This document shows, piece by piece, positions 53,448 to 60,633 of a DNA stretch of 60,633 bases (its first letter is position 1; each line of letters starts with the position of its first letter). Where the stretch lies: positions 1-60,633 of the forward strand of contig JBKBHF010000023.1 of the NCBI GenBank assembly GCA_046297695.1, read 5' to 3'. Made by a program: the position numbers and the translations under genes. The stretch comes from Permianibacter sp046297695. Its GTDB lineage: Bacteria > Pseudomonadota > Gammaproteobacteria > Enterobacterales > Permianibacteraceae. The notes under the pieces were generated by a model. The model was not told where the DNA came from. It saw only the letters and a program-made list of their open reading frames with translations, and made no database searches.

Positions 53448-54206
53448 ATGAAGTTCACCAATGAATCTGACCGCCGCGAGTTTCTGATGCGTGCGATCAG
53501 CACCGGCCTGTTCGGTTTGGCTGCTGGCAGTGGTCTGCTGGTGCCGCAGCAAGGCCTCGCCAAACCGGGCAGCACCCTGTTGCCGCCCGGCCGGTCGATT
53601 TTCGATTTTCGCGGTGACGTACGGATCGATGGCGCGCAAGCCACGGAAACCACCCGCATCGGCCCCAACGCTCTGGTGGAAACCGGCAGCAACAGCTTCA
53701 TCAGCTTCATCATCGGCAGCGATGCGCACTTGGTGCGGGAAAATACCCGGGTGCAGTTTTCCGGCGCCCGTGCCAGCGTATCGGTGCAGGAGGACAGCAG
53801 CTTCTTTGCTGACAGCATGAACCTGCTGACCGGCAAGATCCTGTCGGTATTTGGTCGGCGCGACAGCGGCAAGCGCTACAACCTGCGCACGACCACCGCC
53901 ACCATTGGTATCCGCGGCACTGGCGTTTACACCGAATCCGCCAGCGACCACAGTTATGTCTGCACCTGTTACGGCGCGGTGGAAATTGGCGCCAACAATG
54001 ATGATGCCAGCAAGGAAGAGATTGTCTCGCGGCATCATGATGCGCCGCGCTACATCGCCGCCGATGGCGAGGCCGGCAAGCTGATCACGCCAGCGCCGAT
54101 GAAGAACCACACCGATGAAGAGCTGATGCTGATCGAAGCGTTGGTTGGCCGGGTGCCGCCGATCTCTTCGGTCAAAGGCTACAAGGCGCCACGCAAAGGA
54201 TATTGA
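53448..54206 (+). CDS. Tat-exported FecR-domain protein
   Basis: The protein is 252 residues. The N-terminus carries a twin-arginine signal (DRREFLMRAISTGLFGLAAG). The FecR domain spans ~45-185 (ALVETGSNSFISFIIGSDAH, TTTATIGIRGTGVYTE). Two cysteines in YVCTCYGAVEIG are notable. FecR-domain proteins with CHASE2 cyclases as neighbours are a known pairing; the FecR part probably senses or scaffolds in the periplasm. It starts 38 bases after the triheme gene. Confidence 0.8.
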   Translation: MKFTNESDRREFLMRAISTGLFGLAAGSGLLVPQQGLAKPGSTLLPPGRSIFDFRGDVRIDGAQATETTRIGPNALVETGSNSFISFIIGSDAHLVRENTRVQFSGARASVSVQEDSSFFADSMNLLTGKILSVFGRRDSGKRYNLRTTTATIGIRGTGVYTESASDHSYVCTCYGAVEIGANNDDASKEEIVSRHHDAPRYIAADGEAGKLITPAPMKNHTDEELMLIEALVGRVPPISSVKGYKAPRKGY

Positions 54207-54219
54207 GTTGAACAGGGGG

Positions 54220-54250
54220 ACAACGGCCACCGCAGTGGCCGTTGTCGTTT
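54220..54250 (+). terminator. Hairpin between fecR-like gene and cyclase gene, possible attenuator
   Basis: ACAACGGCCAC pairs with GTGGCCGTTGT across CGCA, followed by CGTTT. The T-run is short, so partial termination or mRNA stabilisation is likely rather than full termination. Confidence 0.55.
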
Positions 54251-54279
54251 CATCCGTCATCACAACTAGAACGTTCACC

Positions 54280-56517
54280 ATGATGCGATTCATTCTGGCC
54301 TTACGCCGTATCAGCCCGTCGACCTGGTTGCGCATAGTCACTGGCCTTGCCTTGTTGCTGTTCTTCCTGATGCACGTAGTGGGTGCCATGCGGCTCTCGC
54401 TGCTGGAAGAGTTGGAGCTTGACGCCTACGATCTGCACCTCAATGCGACCTTGCAGAACACGCCTGATGACCGCATCGTCATCGCCGACATCGATGAGAA
54501 AAGCATTGGTGTGCTCGGTCAGTGGCCGTGGCGGCGCGACCGGCTGGCCGCACTGGTCAAAACCTTGCTCGATGATTACAAGGCGAAAGTGGTGTCATTC
54601 GACATTGTCTTTCCGGAAGCGGATCGCTCTGATGCCGGCCCGATCCTGCAGCGGCTGCACGACGGCGCGTTCAGCCAGGACCCGAACGCGCAAGCCGCAC
54701 TCAGCGGTCTGATGGCGGAAGTCAATTACGATCAGAAATTTGCCGACGCCCTGCGTGGTCGCAATGTCGTGCTCGGTTATGTCTTTGACCAAACGCACAC
54801 CCATCAGCTGAATGCTTTGCCGGCGGCGGTAGCGGAATTGCCGCCGGATCTGCAGGGCCAGCTACCGGTGCCGCAGCCGAAAGGCTATACGGCCAACCTG
54901 AGCCTGTTGCAAAGTGAAGTCAGTCACGTCGGCTTCTTTGATAACCCTGCTGTCGACATCGACGGCATTTATCGTCGGGTGCCATTGCTGCAGGAATTCA
55001 ACGGCAAGCTCTATCCGTCGCTGGCCTTGGCGACTGCCAAGGCTGCACTGGCGCGGCCGGAGATCAAGGTTGATGTCCGTGCGGTCACCGACACGCTGTT
55101 TGCGGTCGATTCCGTCACGCTCGGTCAATACCGGATCCCGGTCGATGCCAGCAGCGCCGTGCTGGTGCCGTTCCGTGGTCTGCGCGGCAGCTTTCCGTAT
55201 GTGTCGATCAGCGACATCCTGAATCGCAGCCTGCCGCAATCGGCGCTGCAGGACAAAATTGTCCTGATTGGCACAACTGCGCCCGGTCTGGTCGATCTGC
55301 GGCCGACGCCGGTACAGAACGTCTACCCCGGCGTCGAAGTGCATGCCAACCTGATTGGCGGCATGCTCGATGAGCGTTTGTTGCATCAGCCGGAGTACAT
55401 GCTCGGCGCCGAGGTGCTGTTGCTGACGGTGCTGACCCTGCTGATGCTGTTGCTGGCGGCGCGCTTGGCGCCGCTGTTCAGCATCCTGTTCGTAGCCGGC
55501 CTGATTGGTGCGGTGCTGCTGCTGCGCATCGCGGCTTGGAACAACGGCATTCTGCTGCCGGTTACCAGCGCGATCCTGCTGATCGTTCTGCTGTATCTGA
55601 TGAACGTTTCCTACGCCTACTTCGTCGAGTCCCGTTCCAAGCGCTCGCTGGCGCGGCTGTTTGGCCAGTACGTGCCACCGGAGCTGGTCAGCGAAATGGC
55701 CGAGAATCCGGACAAGATCACGCTTGAGGGGCAAGCACGAGACATGACAGTACTGTTCTCGGATGTGCGCGGGTTCACCACGCTGTCCGAGAAAGTGCCG
55801 CCGAAAGAGCTCAGCCGGTTGATGCAGGCCTTGCTGACGCCAATCACCCAGGTGATCCACCGTCATCGCGGCACCATCGACAAATACATGGGCGACGCCG
55901 TGATGGCATTCTGGGGCGCGCCGTTGGATGATCCGCAGCACGCTCGCAATGCCCTGCTCGCCGCCATTGAAATGCAGCAGGTCGTGGTCAAGCTCAATGA
56001 CGAGTTCAGGCAAAAAGGCTGGCCGCCGATTTCGATTGGTGTTGGCCTCAATACCGGCATCATGAGTGTCGGCAACATGGGCTCGCAGTTCCGGATGGCC
56101 TATACCGTGCTCGGCGATGCCGTGAACCTCGGTTCGCGTCTCGAGGGCCTGACCAAGCTGTACGGTGTCGACATCATCGTCAGCGAATCGACCAAGGAGC
56201 GGTTGCCGGAATTCCTGTTCCGCGAATTGGATCGGGTCCGGGTCAAAGGCAAGGATGCGCCGGTGACGATCTATGAGCCGGTCGCGTTGGCCGAGAAGTC
56301 GACCACGGCAGTGAAAGAAGGGTTGGCCCGTTTTCATCATGTGCTGACCCAGTACCGTGCCCAGCAATGGGATTTGGCCGAGAAGCGGCTGCGTGATTTT
56401 GCCAAGGATGAACCGAACCGTTATCTCTACAAACTGTACCTGCAGCGTATCGAGCACTACCGTCAGAACCCGCCACCAGCCGATTGGGACGGTGTGTTTA
56501 CTCACACCAGCAAGTGA
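54280..56517 (+). CDS. CHASE2-domain adenylate cyclase (class III)
   Basis: The protein is 745 residues. One TM helix (~18-38), a periplasmic CHASE2 domain (~45-350), three TM helices (~375-455), then a class III cyclase domain (~500-680). Metal-binding aspartates are in MTVLFSDVRGFTTLSE and KYMGDAVMAFWG; the transition-state region is YTVLGDAVNLGSRLEGLTK. The lysine/aspartate pattern favours ATP over GTP. A C-terminal TPR-like tail (~690-740) follows. ATGs at 54280 and 54283 are both possible. It probably converts signals sensed through FecR/CHASE2 to cAMP. Confidence 0.86.
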   Translation: MMRFILALRRISPSTWLRIVTGLALLLFFLMHVVGAMRLSLLEELELDAYDLHLNATLQNTPDDRIVIADIDEKSIGVLGQWPWRRDRLAALVKTLLDDYKAKVVSFDIVFPEADRSDAGPILQRLHDGAFSQDPNAQAALSGLMAEVNYDQKFADALRGRNVVLGYVFDQTHTHQLNALPAAVAELPPDLQGQLPVPQPKGYTANLSLLQSEVSHVGFFDNPAVDIDGIYRRVPLLQEFNGKLYPSLALATAKAALARPEIKVDVRAVTDTLFAVDSVTLGQYRIPVDASSAVLVPFRGLRGSFPYVSISDILNRSLPQSALQDKIVLIGTTAPGLVDLRPTPVQNVYPGVEVHANLIGGMLDERLLHQPEYMLGAEVLLLTVLTLLMLLLAARLAPLFSILFVAGLIGAVLLLRIAAWNNGILLPVTSAILLIVLLYLMNVSYAYFVESRSKRSLARLFGQYVPPELVSEMAENPDKITLEGQARDMTVLFSDVRGFTTLSEKVPPKELSRLMQALLTPITQVIHRHRGTIDKYMGDAVMAFWGAPLDDPQHARNALLAAIEMQQVVVKLNDEFRQKGWPPISIGVGLNTGIMSVGNMGSQFRMAYTVLGDAVNLGSRLEGLTKLYGVDIIVSESTKERLPEFLFRELDRVRVKGKDAPVTIYEPVALAEKSTTAVKEGLARFHHVLTQYRAQQWDLAEKRLRDFAKDEPNRYLYKLYLQRIEHYRQNPPPADWDGVFTHTSK

Positions 56518-56551
56518 GTAGTGCTCATCGCTGATGGGTGATTCGATCGCA

Positions 56552-56585
56552 AAGCAAAAGGGCAGCTGACGCTGCCCTTTTGCTT
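56552..56585. terminator. Bidirectional rho-independent terminator
   Basis: AAGCAAAAGGGCAGC pairs perfectly with GCTGCCCTTTTGCTT across TGAC, between the convergent cyclase and hppA genes. Confidence 0.92.
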
Positions 56586-56601
56586 GGTCCAATCACGCGC
56601 T

Positions 56602-58683
56602 TCACGCCACCAGCGGCACAATCAACAGTGCCACGATGTTGATGATCTTGATCAGCGGGTTCACGGCCGGGCCGGCAGTGTCCTTGTAGGGGTCGCCGAC
56701 GGTGTCGCCGGTCACCGCCGCTTTGTGGGCTTCGCTGCCCTTGCCGCCGTGATGGCCTTCTTCGATGTATTTCTTGGCGTTGTCCCAGGCGCCGCCGCCG
56801 GTCGTCATCGAGATGGCGACAAACAGGCCGGTGATGATCGTGCCCATCAGCACGCCGCCGAGCGCACGCACGCCCGCGCCGGGACCCATCAACCAGTTCA
56901 GCGCAAACGCCGTGATGATCGGCACCAGTACCGGTAGCAAGGACGGGATCATCATTTCCTTGATCGCCGATTTGGTCAGCATGTCGACCGCGCGCGAATA
57001 ATCCGGCTTGGCCGTGCCTTCCATGATGCCGGCGATTTCCTTGAATTGCCGACGCACTTCGACCACGACGGAACCGGCACTGCGGCCGACCGCTTCCATC
57101 GCCATGGCGCCAAACAGATACGGGATCAGGCCGCCGATAAAGAGACCGATGATCACGGCCGGATCGCTCAGGCTAAACGCGTAGGTTTTGCCAACGCCTT
57201 CGAGCGCGTGGGTAAAGTCAGCGAACAATACCAACGCGGCCAGCGCCGCCGAGCCGATCGCATAGCCCTTGGTGACCGCCTTGGTGGTGTTGCCGACCGC
57301 ATCCAGCGGATCGGTGACATCACGCACCGACGACGGCAGCTCGGCCATTTCGGCAATGCCGCCAGCGTTGTCGGTGATCGGACCGTAGGCGTCGAGCGCA
57401 ACGATGATGCCGGCCATCGACAGCATTGAAGTGGCCGCAATGGCAACGCCGTACAAACCGGCCAGCGCGTACGCCGCCCAGATCGAGGCGCACACCGCCA
57501 GCACCGGATACGCGGTCGATTTCATCGAGACACCGAGGCCGGCGATGATGTTGGTGCCGTGACCGGTGGTCGACGCTTGCGCCACATGTTTGACCGGATT
57601 GAAGTCGGTGCCGGTGTAATACTCGGTGATGATGACCAGCAAACCGGTCAGTGCCAGACCGATCACCGACGACAGGAACAAGCGCAGCTGGGCGCCGCCG
57701 TCGATGCCCATCACGCTGTTCAGCGCGCTGTCCGGCATGATCCAGCCGGTGACATACCAGAACGCCGGAATCGCCAGCAGACCGGAGACGATGAGGCCCT
57801 TGTACAACGCCGTCATGATCTTCTGACCCGGCGTGTGCTTGACGAAGAAACAGCCGACGATGCTGAGCAGTATCGAGGCGCCGCCGAGCACCAGCGGATA
57901 CAGCACCGCTTCGCTGGCGAAGCCGGTGATCATCAGTGCACCGAGCAACATGGTCGCGACGATGGTGACCGCATAGGTCTCGAACAAGTCCGCGGCCATA
58001 CCGGCGCAGTCGCCAACGTTGTCACCAACGTTGTCGGCGATCACCGCCGGGTTGCGCGGGTCATCTTCCGGAATGCCGGCTTCAACCTTGCCGACCAGAT
58101 CGGCACCGACGTCCGCACCTTTGGTGAAGATGCCGCCGCCGAGACGGGCGAAGATCGAGATCAGTGAAGAACCAAAACCAAGGCCAATCAGCGGATGAAT
58201 CATGTCGCTGATGGCGACGCCTTCCGCTACGGTCGTTTGCAGGTAAGCGTAGTAACCGGCGACGCCGCCGAGGCCGAGACCGACCACCAGCATGCCGGTG
58301 ATCGCGCCACCACGGAAGGCAACATTGAGCGCGGCATTGAGACCACTCTTGGCCGCTTCGGCTGTGCGCACGTTGGCGCGCACCGACACGTTCATGCCGA
58401 TGTAACCGGCGAGGCCTGACAGAACGGCGCCAAGCAGAAAACCGATCGCCGTCGGCCAGCCCAGCGCAGGGACAAAACCAATGATGAGAAACAGCACGCC
58501 ACCGACCACGCCAATGGTGGTGTATTGCCGATTCAGATAGGCTTGCGCGCCTTGTTGAATCGCGGAGGCGATTTCCCGCATCCGGTCATCGCCAGCGGCT
58601 TGACCGAGAATCCACTTGCTCATCAGCACGCCGTAAACGACGGCAACGCCGGCGCATATCAGCGCGAAAGTAAGACCAGACAT
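56602..58683 (-). CDS. hppA: Membrane H+-translocating pyrophosphatase, K+-independent type
   Basis: The protein is 693 residues with about 16 TM segments. The pyrophosphate site is in DVGADLVGKVEAG then IPEDDPRNPAVIADNVGDN. At the K+-dependence position the sequence is VGNTTKAVTKGYAIG, with lysine (about K468) in place of the alanine of K+-dependent enzymes, so it should be K+-independent and proton-pumping. The ATG at 58683 follows GAAGGAG. It couples pyrophosphate hydrolysis to proton export across the inner membrane. It is monocistronic, with a long gene-free upstream region. Confidence 0.93.
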   Translation of the reverse strand: MSGLTFALICAGVAVVYGVLMSKWILGQAAGDDRMREIASAIQQGAQAYLNRQYTTIGVVGGVLFLIIGFVPALGWPTAIGFLLGAVLSGLAGYIGMNVSVRANVRTAEAAKSGLNAALNVAFRGGAITGMLVVGLGLGGVAGYYAYLQTTVAEGVAISDMIHPLIGLGFGSSLISIFARLGGGIFTKGADVGADLVGKVEAGIPEDDPRNPAVIADNVGDNVGDCAGMAADLFETYAVTIVATMLLGALMITGFASEAVLYPLVLGGASILLSIVGCFFVKHTPGQKIMTALYKGLIVSGLLAIPAFWYVTGWIMPDSALNSVMGIDGGAQLRLFLSSVIGLALTGLLVIITEYYTGTDFNPVKHVAQASTTGHGTNIIAGLGVSMKSTAYPVLAVCASIWAAYALAGLYGVAIAATSMLSMAGIIVALDAYGPITDNAGGIAEMAELPSSVRDVTDPLDAVGNTTKAVTKGYAIGSAALAALVLFADFTHALEGVGKTYAFSLSDPAVIIGLFIGGLIPYLFGAMAMEAVGRSAGSVVVEVRRQFKEIAGIMEGTAKPDYSRAVDMLTKSAIKEMMIPSLLPVLVPIITAFALNWLMGPGAGVRALGGVLMGTIITGLFVAISMTTGGGAWDNAKKYIEEGHHGGKGSEAHKAAVTGDTVGDPYKDTAGPAVNPLIKIINIVALLIVPLVA

Positions 58684-59318
58684 CCAACGTTCTCCTTCAG
58701 GCAGTACAAACCGGATCCACACAGGCGTGGATCTGTAGCCCGGCTGCAGCGAGAAGACGAACGAGAAATTCGTTGAAGCCGCGTCTCGGCGGTGTTACCC
58801 CCCCCCGTGACGGATTTCCAACAAAACTGGCGACAACCAGCCGTGGCAGCGCAAGCGTGTTTCCTCCCCCACGCTTCACCACAGCAACGCCTGAACTTCC
58901 CGGAGCAGCCGTTTGTTTTTTCAGTAAGACGGTTTTGCTTTGCTCCAAGGGTGTTGCGTCAGGCCGGCCGCTGTCGAATCGTGAATTCGACACCCCTTGT
59001 CGGTCGGTCTCGGCGTCCGTGCGTTGTAACGGGTACGCACGTGACGCCGAATTGGTTATACCCGAAATTGCTAACAGCGAGGATGTGCTGGCGCGGTTCT
59101 TTTGGTGAAATCTTGTGCTGCAATGCAGCAGCTGGCCTGTGAACGAAGCCCGGTTCTGCTCAGATTTTGTTCGTACAGTGTCAGCATTCTTTACCTGATG
59201 TCCGAGTATTCTTCTCGGTAAATGGATTATTTCTCTTATTTTCAATTACTTAGTCAAGCGGCATCAGGTTTGCTAAGCAGGCCGTTGATTCCATGAACCG
59301 CCGAGACTTGCGACCATC
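58684..59318 (-). promoter_or_regulatory. 635-bp gene-free region upstream of hppA
   Basis: Open frames exist on both strands, but their translations have no signature and no good ribosome-binding site, so I do not call a gene. The stretch has a run of nine C at 58798-58806, a small dyad GTCGAAT/ATTCGAC near 58974-58993, a GCTGC-AAT-GCAGC hairpin near 59115-59130 and an AT-rich block at 59180-59260. The hppA promoter should be here; TATAAC on the minus strand (59055-59060) is a weak -10 candidate. Confidence 0.35.
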
Positions 59319-59675
59319 ATGACTGATGTCCGACACACGCCTGCTCCGTCGCCGTGGCGTGGTGCCTGCCACCATTGCGGTGGTCAGCTCATGCGTGTGC
59401 ACCGGCGCCCGATCGCGGGCGGCATGCATCTGTGGGCGGCTGGCAGCGCCACCTTGATGGTGACCGGCATCGCGTCGATGGCGGCGCTCGGCGCCCACCG
59501 GTGGCCGTTTGGCATGGCGCTTTTCCTGCTCGGTTTGTGGATCGGTTTGCACCGGTTTGAGCGTTGGCAGTGTCGCCGCTGCCGCACCATGTACCGGGCA
59601 GTAGTCGGCGACAATGACAGCGATGCCGTCGAGAACGACAAAGTGTTGCGGGTCGGTGCGCCAAGCGGACGCTGA
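59319..59675 (+). CDS. Small zinc-ribbon membrane protein, function unknown
   Basis: The protein is 118 residues. Two CxxC knuckles, CHHC (residues ~17-20) and CRRC (~85-88), flank two hydrophobic segments (HLWAAGSATLMVTGIASMAA and PFGMALFLLGLWIGLH), so a zinc ribbon may be assembled at the membrane surface. No family recognised. The ATG lies 18 bases after an earlier in-region ATG without a clear ribosome-binding site. A terminator follows. Confidence 0.6.
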   Translation: MTDVRHTPAPSPWRGACHHCGGQLMRVHRRPIAGGMHLWAAGSATLMVTGIASMAALGAHRWPFGMALFLLGLWIGLHRFERWQCRRCRTMYRAVVGDNDSDAVENDKVLRVGAPSGR

Positions 59676-59697
59676 TACGGCGCTCACGAGCAAAATA

Positions 59698-59725
59698 CAA
59701 AAGGCCAGCAATGCTGGCCCTTTTT
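59698..59725. terminator. Bidirectional rho-independent terminator
   Basis: AAAAGGCCAGC pairs with GCTGGCCCTTTTT around a three-base loop; it serves the zinc-ribbon gene and the convergent ABC permease gene. Confidence 0.9.
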
Positions 59726-59738
59726 GTTTCCGACAAAG

Positions 59739-60509
59739 CTAGCTGCGCAGACCGGTACCGCGTTGCAGCAGCCACATGGCATAGCCGGACAGCAGCACCA
59801 GGCCGGTCGTCAGAATGGTGAACGCCAGACCGATGCTGACATCGCTCTGTCCCATGAAGCTGTAGCGAAAGGCGTTGACCAGATACAGCACCGGATTGAA
59901 GTGCGAAATCGTTTGCCAGATCTCCGGCAGCCAGCTGATCGAATAGAACACGCCACCGAGATAGGTCAGCGGCGTCAGCACGAAGGTTGGAATGATCGAG
60001 GTGTCGTCAAATTTCTTGGCGTAGACCGCGTTGATGAAGCCGCCCAGCGAGAACAGCGCTGACGCCAGCAGCACCAGCAGCAGCATCAGCCCCCAGTGCT
60101 GCACCTGCAAAGGCACAAACATCAGCGACAAGACGGTGACGATCATCGCGGTCAGCAGGCCGCGGCTGACGCCGCCGAGCACATAGCCGAGCAGCAGGAC
60201 GCTGTTCGGCACCGGTGCCACCAGCAACTCTTCAATGCTGCGCTGAAACTTGGCACTGAAGAACGATGAAACGACATTGGCGTAGGAGTTGGTGATCACC
60301 GACATCATCACCAGGCCGGGCAGGATATAAGTCATGTAGCTGACGCCATCGAGCGCGCCGATACGGCTGCCGACAAAGTTGCCGAAGATCATGAAGTAGA
60401 GCGTGGTGGTGATCGCCGGTGGCAACAGCGTTTGTGGCCAAATGCGAATATAGCGGGCGATTTCCTTGCTCAGAATGGCCTGCAGGGCGATGCGATTGGC
60501 CGGTTGCAA
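59739..60509 (-). CDS. ABC-2 type permease, YadH-like, with 5' end at an IS3 insertion
   Basis: The protein is 256 residues from a TTG start, the same length as E. coli YadH, with six TM segments. It shares the family pattern SKEIARYIRIWPQTLLPPAI, FQRSIEELLVAPVPNSVL and PTFVLTPLTYLGGVFYSI and ends RGTGLRS. The TTG aligns with the YadH start. The IS3 end lies only five bases upstream, so the native ribosome-binding site, and possibly the start, are lost. The matching ATPase gene (yadG-like) would be expected just upstream, beyond the IS, outside the window. Substrate unknown. Confidence 0.85.
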   Translation of the reverse strand: MQPANRIALQAILSKEIARYIRIWPQTLLPPAITTTLYFMIFGNFVGSRIGALDGVSYMTYILPGLVMMSVITNSYANVVSSFFSAKFQRSIEELLVAPVPNSVLLLGYVLGGVSRGLLTAMIVTVLSLMFVPLQVQHWGLMLLLVLLASALFSLGGFINAVYAKKFDDTSIIPTFVLTPLTYLGGVFYSISWLPEIWQTISHFNPVLYLVNAFRYSFMGQSDVSIGLAFTILTTGLVLLSGYAMWLLQRGTGLRS

Positions 60510-60514
60510 CAGAC

Positions 60515-60633
60515 TGATCTTGCCCCCAACATGTGGACACCGGCCTAAGCTACTAACCGCATAGCTTCAAACGCTTCAGGGGACAGATAATTCAGCGTCG
60601 AATGGCGCCGTTCCCGATTGTACCAGTAAATGT
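60515..60633 (-). mobile_element. 3' end of the same IS3-subgroup element, inverted, right window edge
   Basis: The element begins TGATCTTGCCCCCAACATG at 60515 and continues to the window end. With flanking bases, 60510-60633 is the reverse complement of 3-126 apart from one base. It contains the last ~29 codons of the transposase on the minus strand (stop at 60545-60547). The flanking pentamer CAGAC next to the repeat is also shared with the left copy. Confidence 0.9.
60545..60633 (-). CDS. IS3-family transposase OrfB, C-terminal fragment
   Basis: The minus-strand frame reads the same YNRERRHSTLNYLSPEAFEA tail as the left-edge copy; the only base difference is a synonymous third position in an arginine codon. 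The upstream part lies beyond the window. Confidence 0.85.
   Translation of the reverse strand, partial: IYWYNRERRHSTLNYLSPEAFEAMRLVA

Noticed and set aside
58697..59245. Overlapping open frames on both strands upstream of hppA
   Set aside because: Low-complexity translations, no domain or ribosome-binding site, and mutual overlap; treated as non-coding.
1..60633. Composite transposon formed by the two terminal IS3 copies
   Set aside because: The segment carries essential core genes in conserved order; the ends are better explained by repeats that limit the assembled or selected segment.

Overview
This is a 60.6 kb segment of a fairly GC-rich gammaproteobacterial chromosome. Core genes run in Pseudomonas-like order: leuS-lptE-holA-nadD-rsfS-rlmH-mrdA-rodA-mltB-rlpA, then dacA-dat-ybeD-lipB-lipA, plus dnaB-alr. 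Pseudomonas-type REP palindromes support this placement. The genus cannot be fixed from the sequence alone. Both ends of the window are the same IS3-type insertion sequence in inverted orientation, each cut off by the window edge, so the segment looks bounded by repeats.

Region 1 (1-7142) is a damaged accessory island. On the minus strand it holds three partial copies of one large-protein gene family. The longest copy carries a hydrophobic C-terminal tip and a translationally coupled small membrane ORF. The copies are nearly identical over a short anchor and then diverge sharply. This is the architecture of polymorphic toxin/immunity cassettes, although no toxin domain was recognised. The array is broken by an IS481-family element (7-bp target duplication), a REP-associated tyrosine transposase (RAYT) element, an IS3-family element and the left-end IS3.

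Region 2 (7386-20824): an NnrU-like membrane protein; an HscC-type Hsp70 overlapping a J-like membrane protein; a four-gene minus-strand set of uncharacterised envelope proteins (secreted protein, two-TM protein, OmpA-domain protein, ankyrin protein); a diguanylate cyclase; a YebC-family protein; an SLC13/RCK anion transporter; and a DUF2798 protein.

Region 3 (21015-43731) is core metabolism and cell-wall synthesis: dnaB, alr, a 1404-residue propeller/PAS/GGDEF/EAL sensor, a DUF218 protein, leuS to rlmH, the elongasome and lytic-transglycosylase genes, dacA, a D-amino-acid aminotransferase and lipoate synthesis.

Region 4 (43864-60633): an ECF sigma factor operon with a membrane anti-sigma candidate and a DUF4097 protein. 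Next comes an unusual five-gene set: a c-heme, cadherin-like giant protein with a GlyGly-CTERM-like tail, an outer-membrane-like protein, a triheme lipoprotein, a Tat-exported FecR-domain protein and a CHASE2 adenylate cyclase. It is followed by a K+-independent-type H+-pyrophosphatase, a small zinc-ribbon membrane protein and a YadH-like ABC permease abutting the right-end IS3.

The two best candidates for undescribed biology are the cassette array in region 1 and the heme/FecR/cyclase cluster in region 4.
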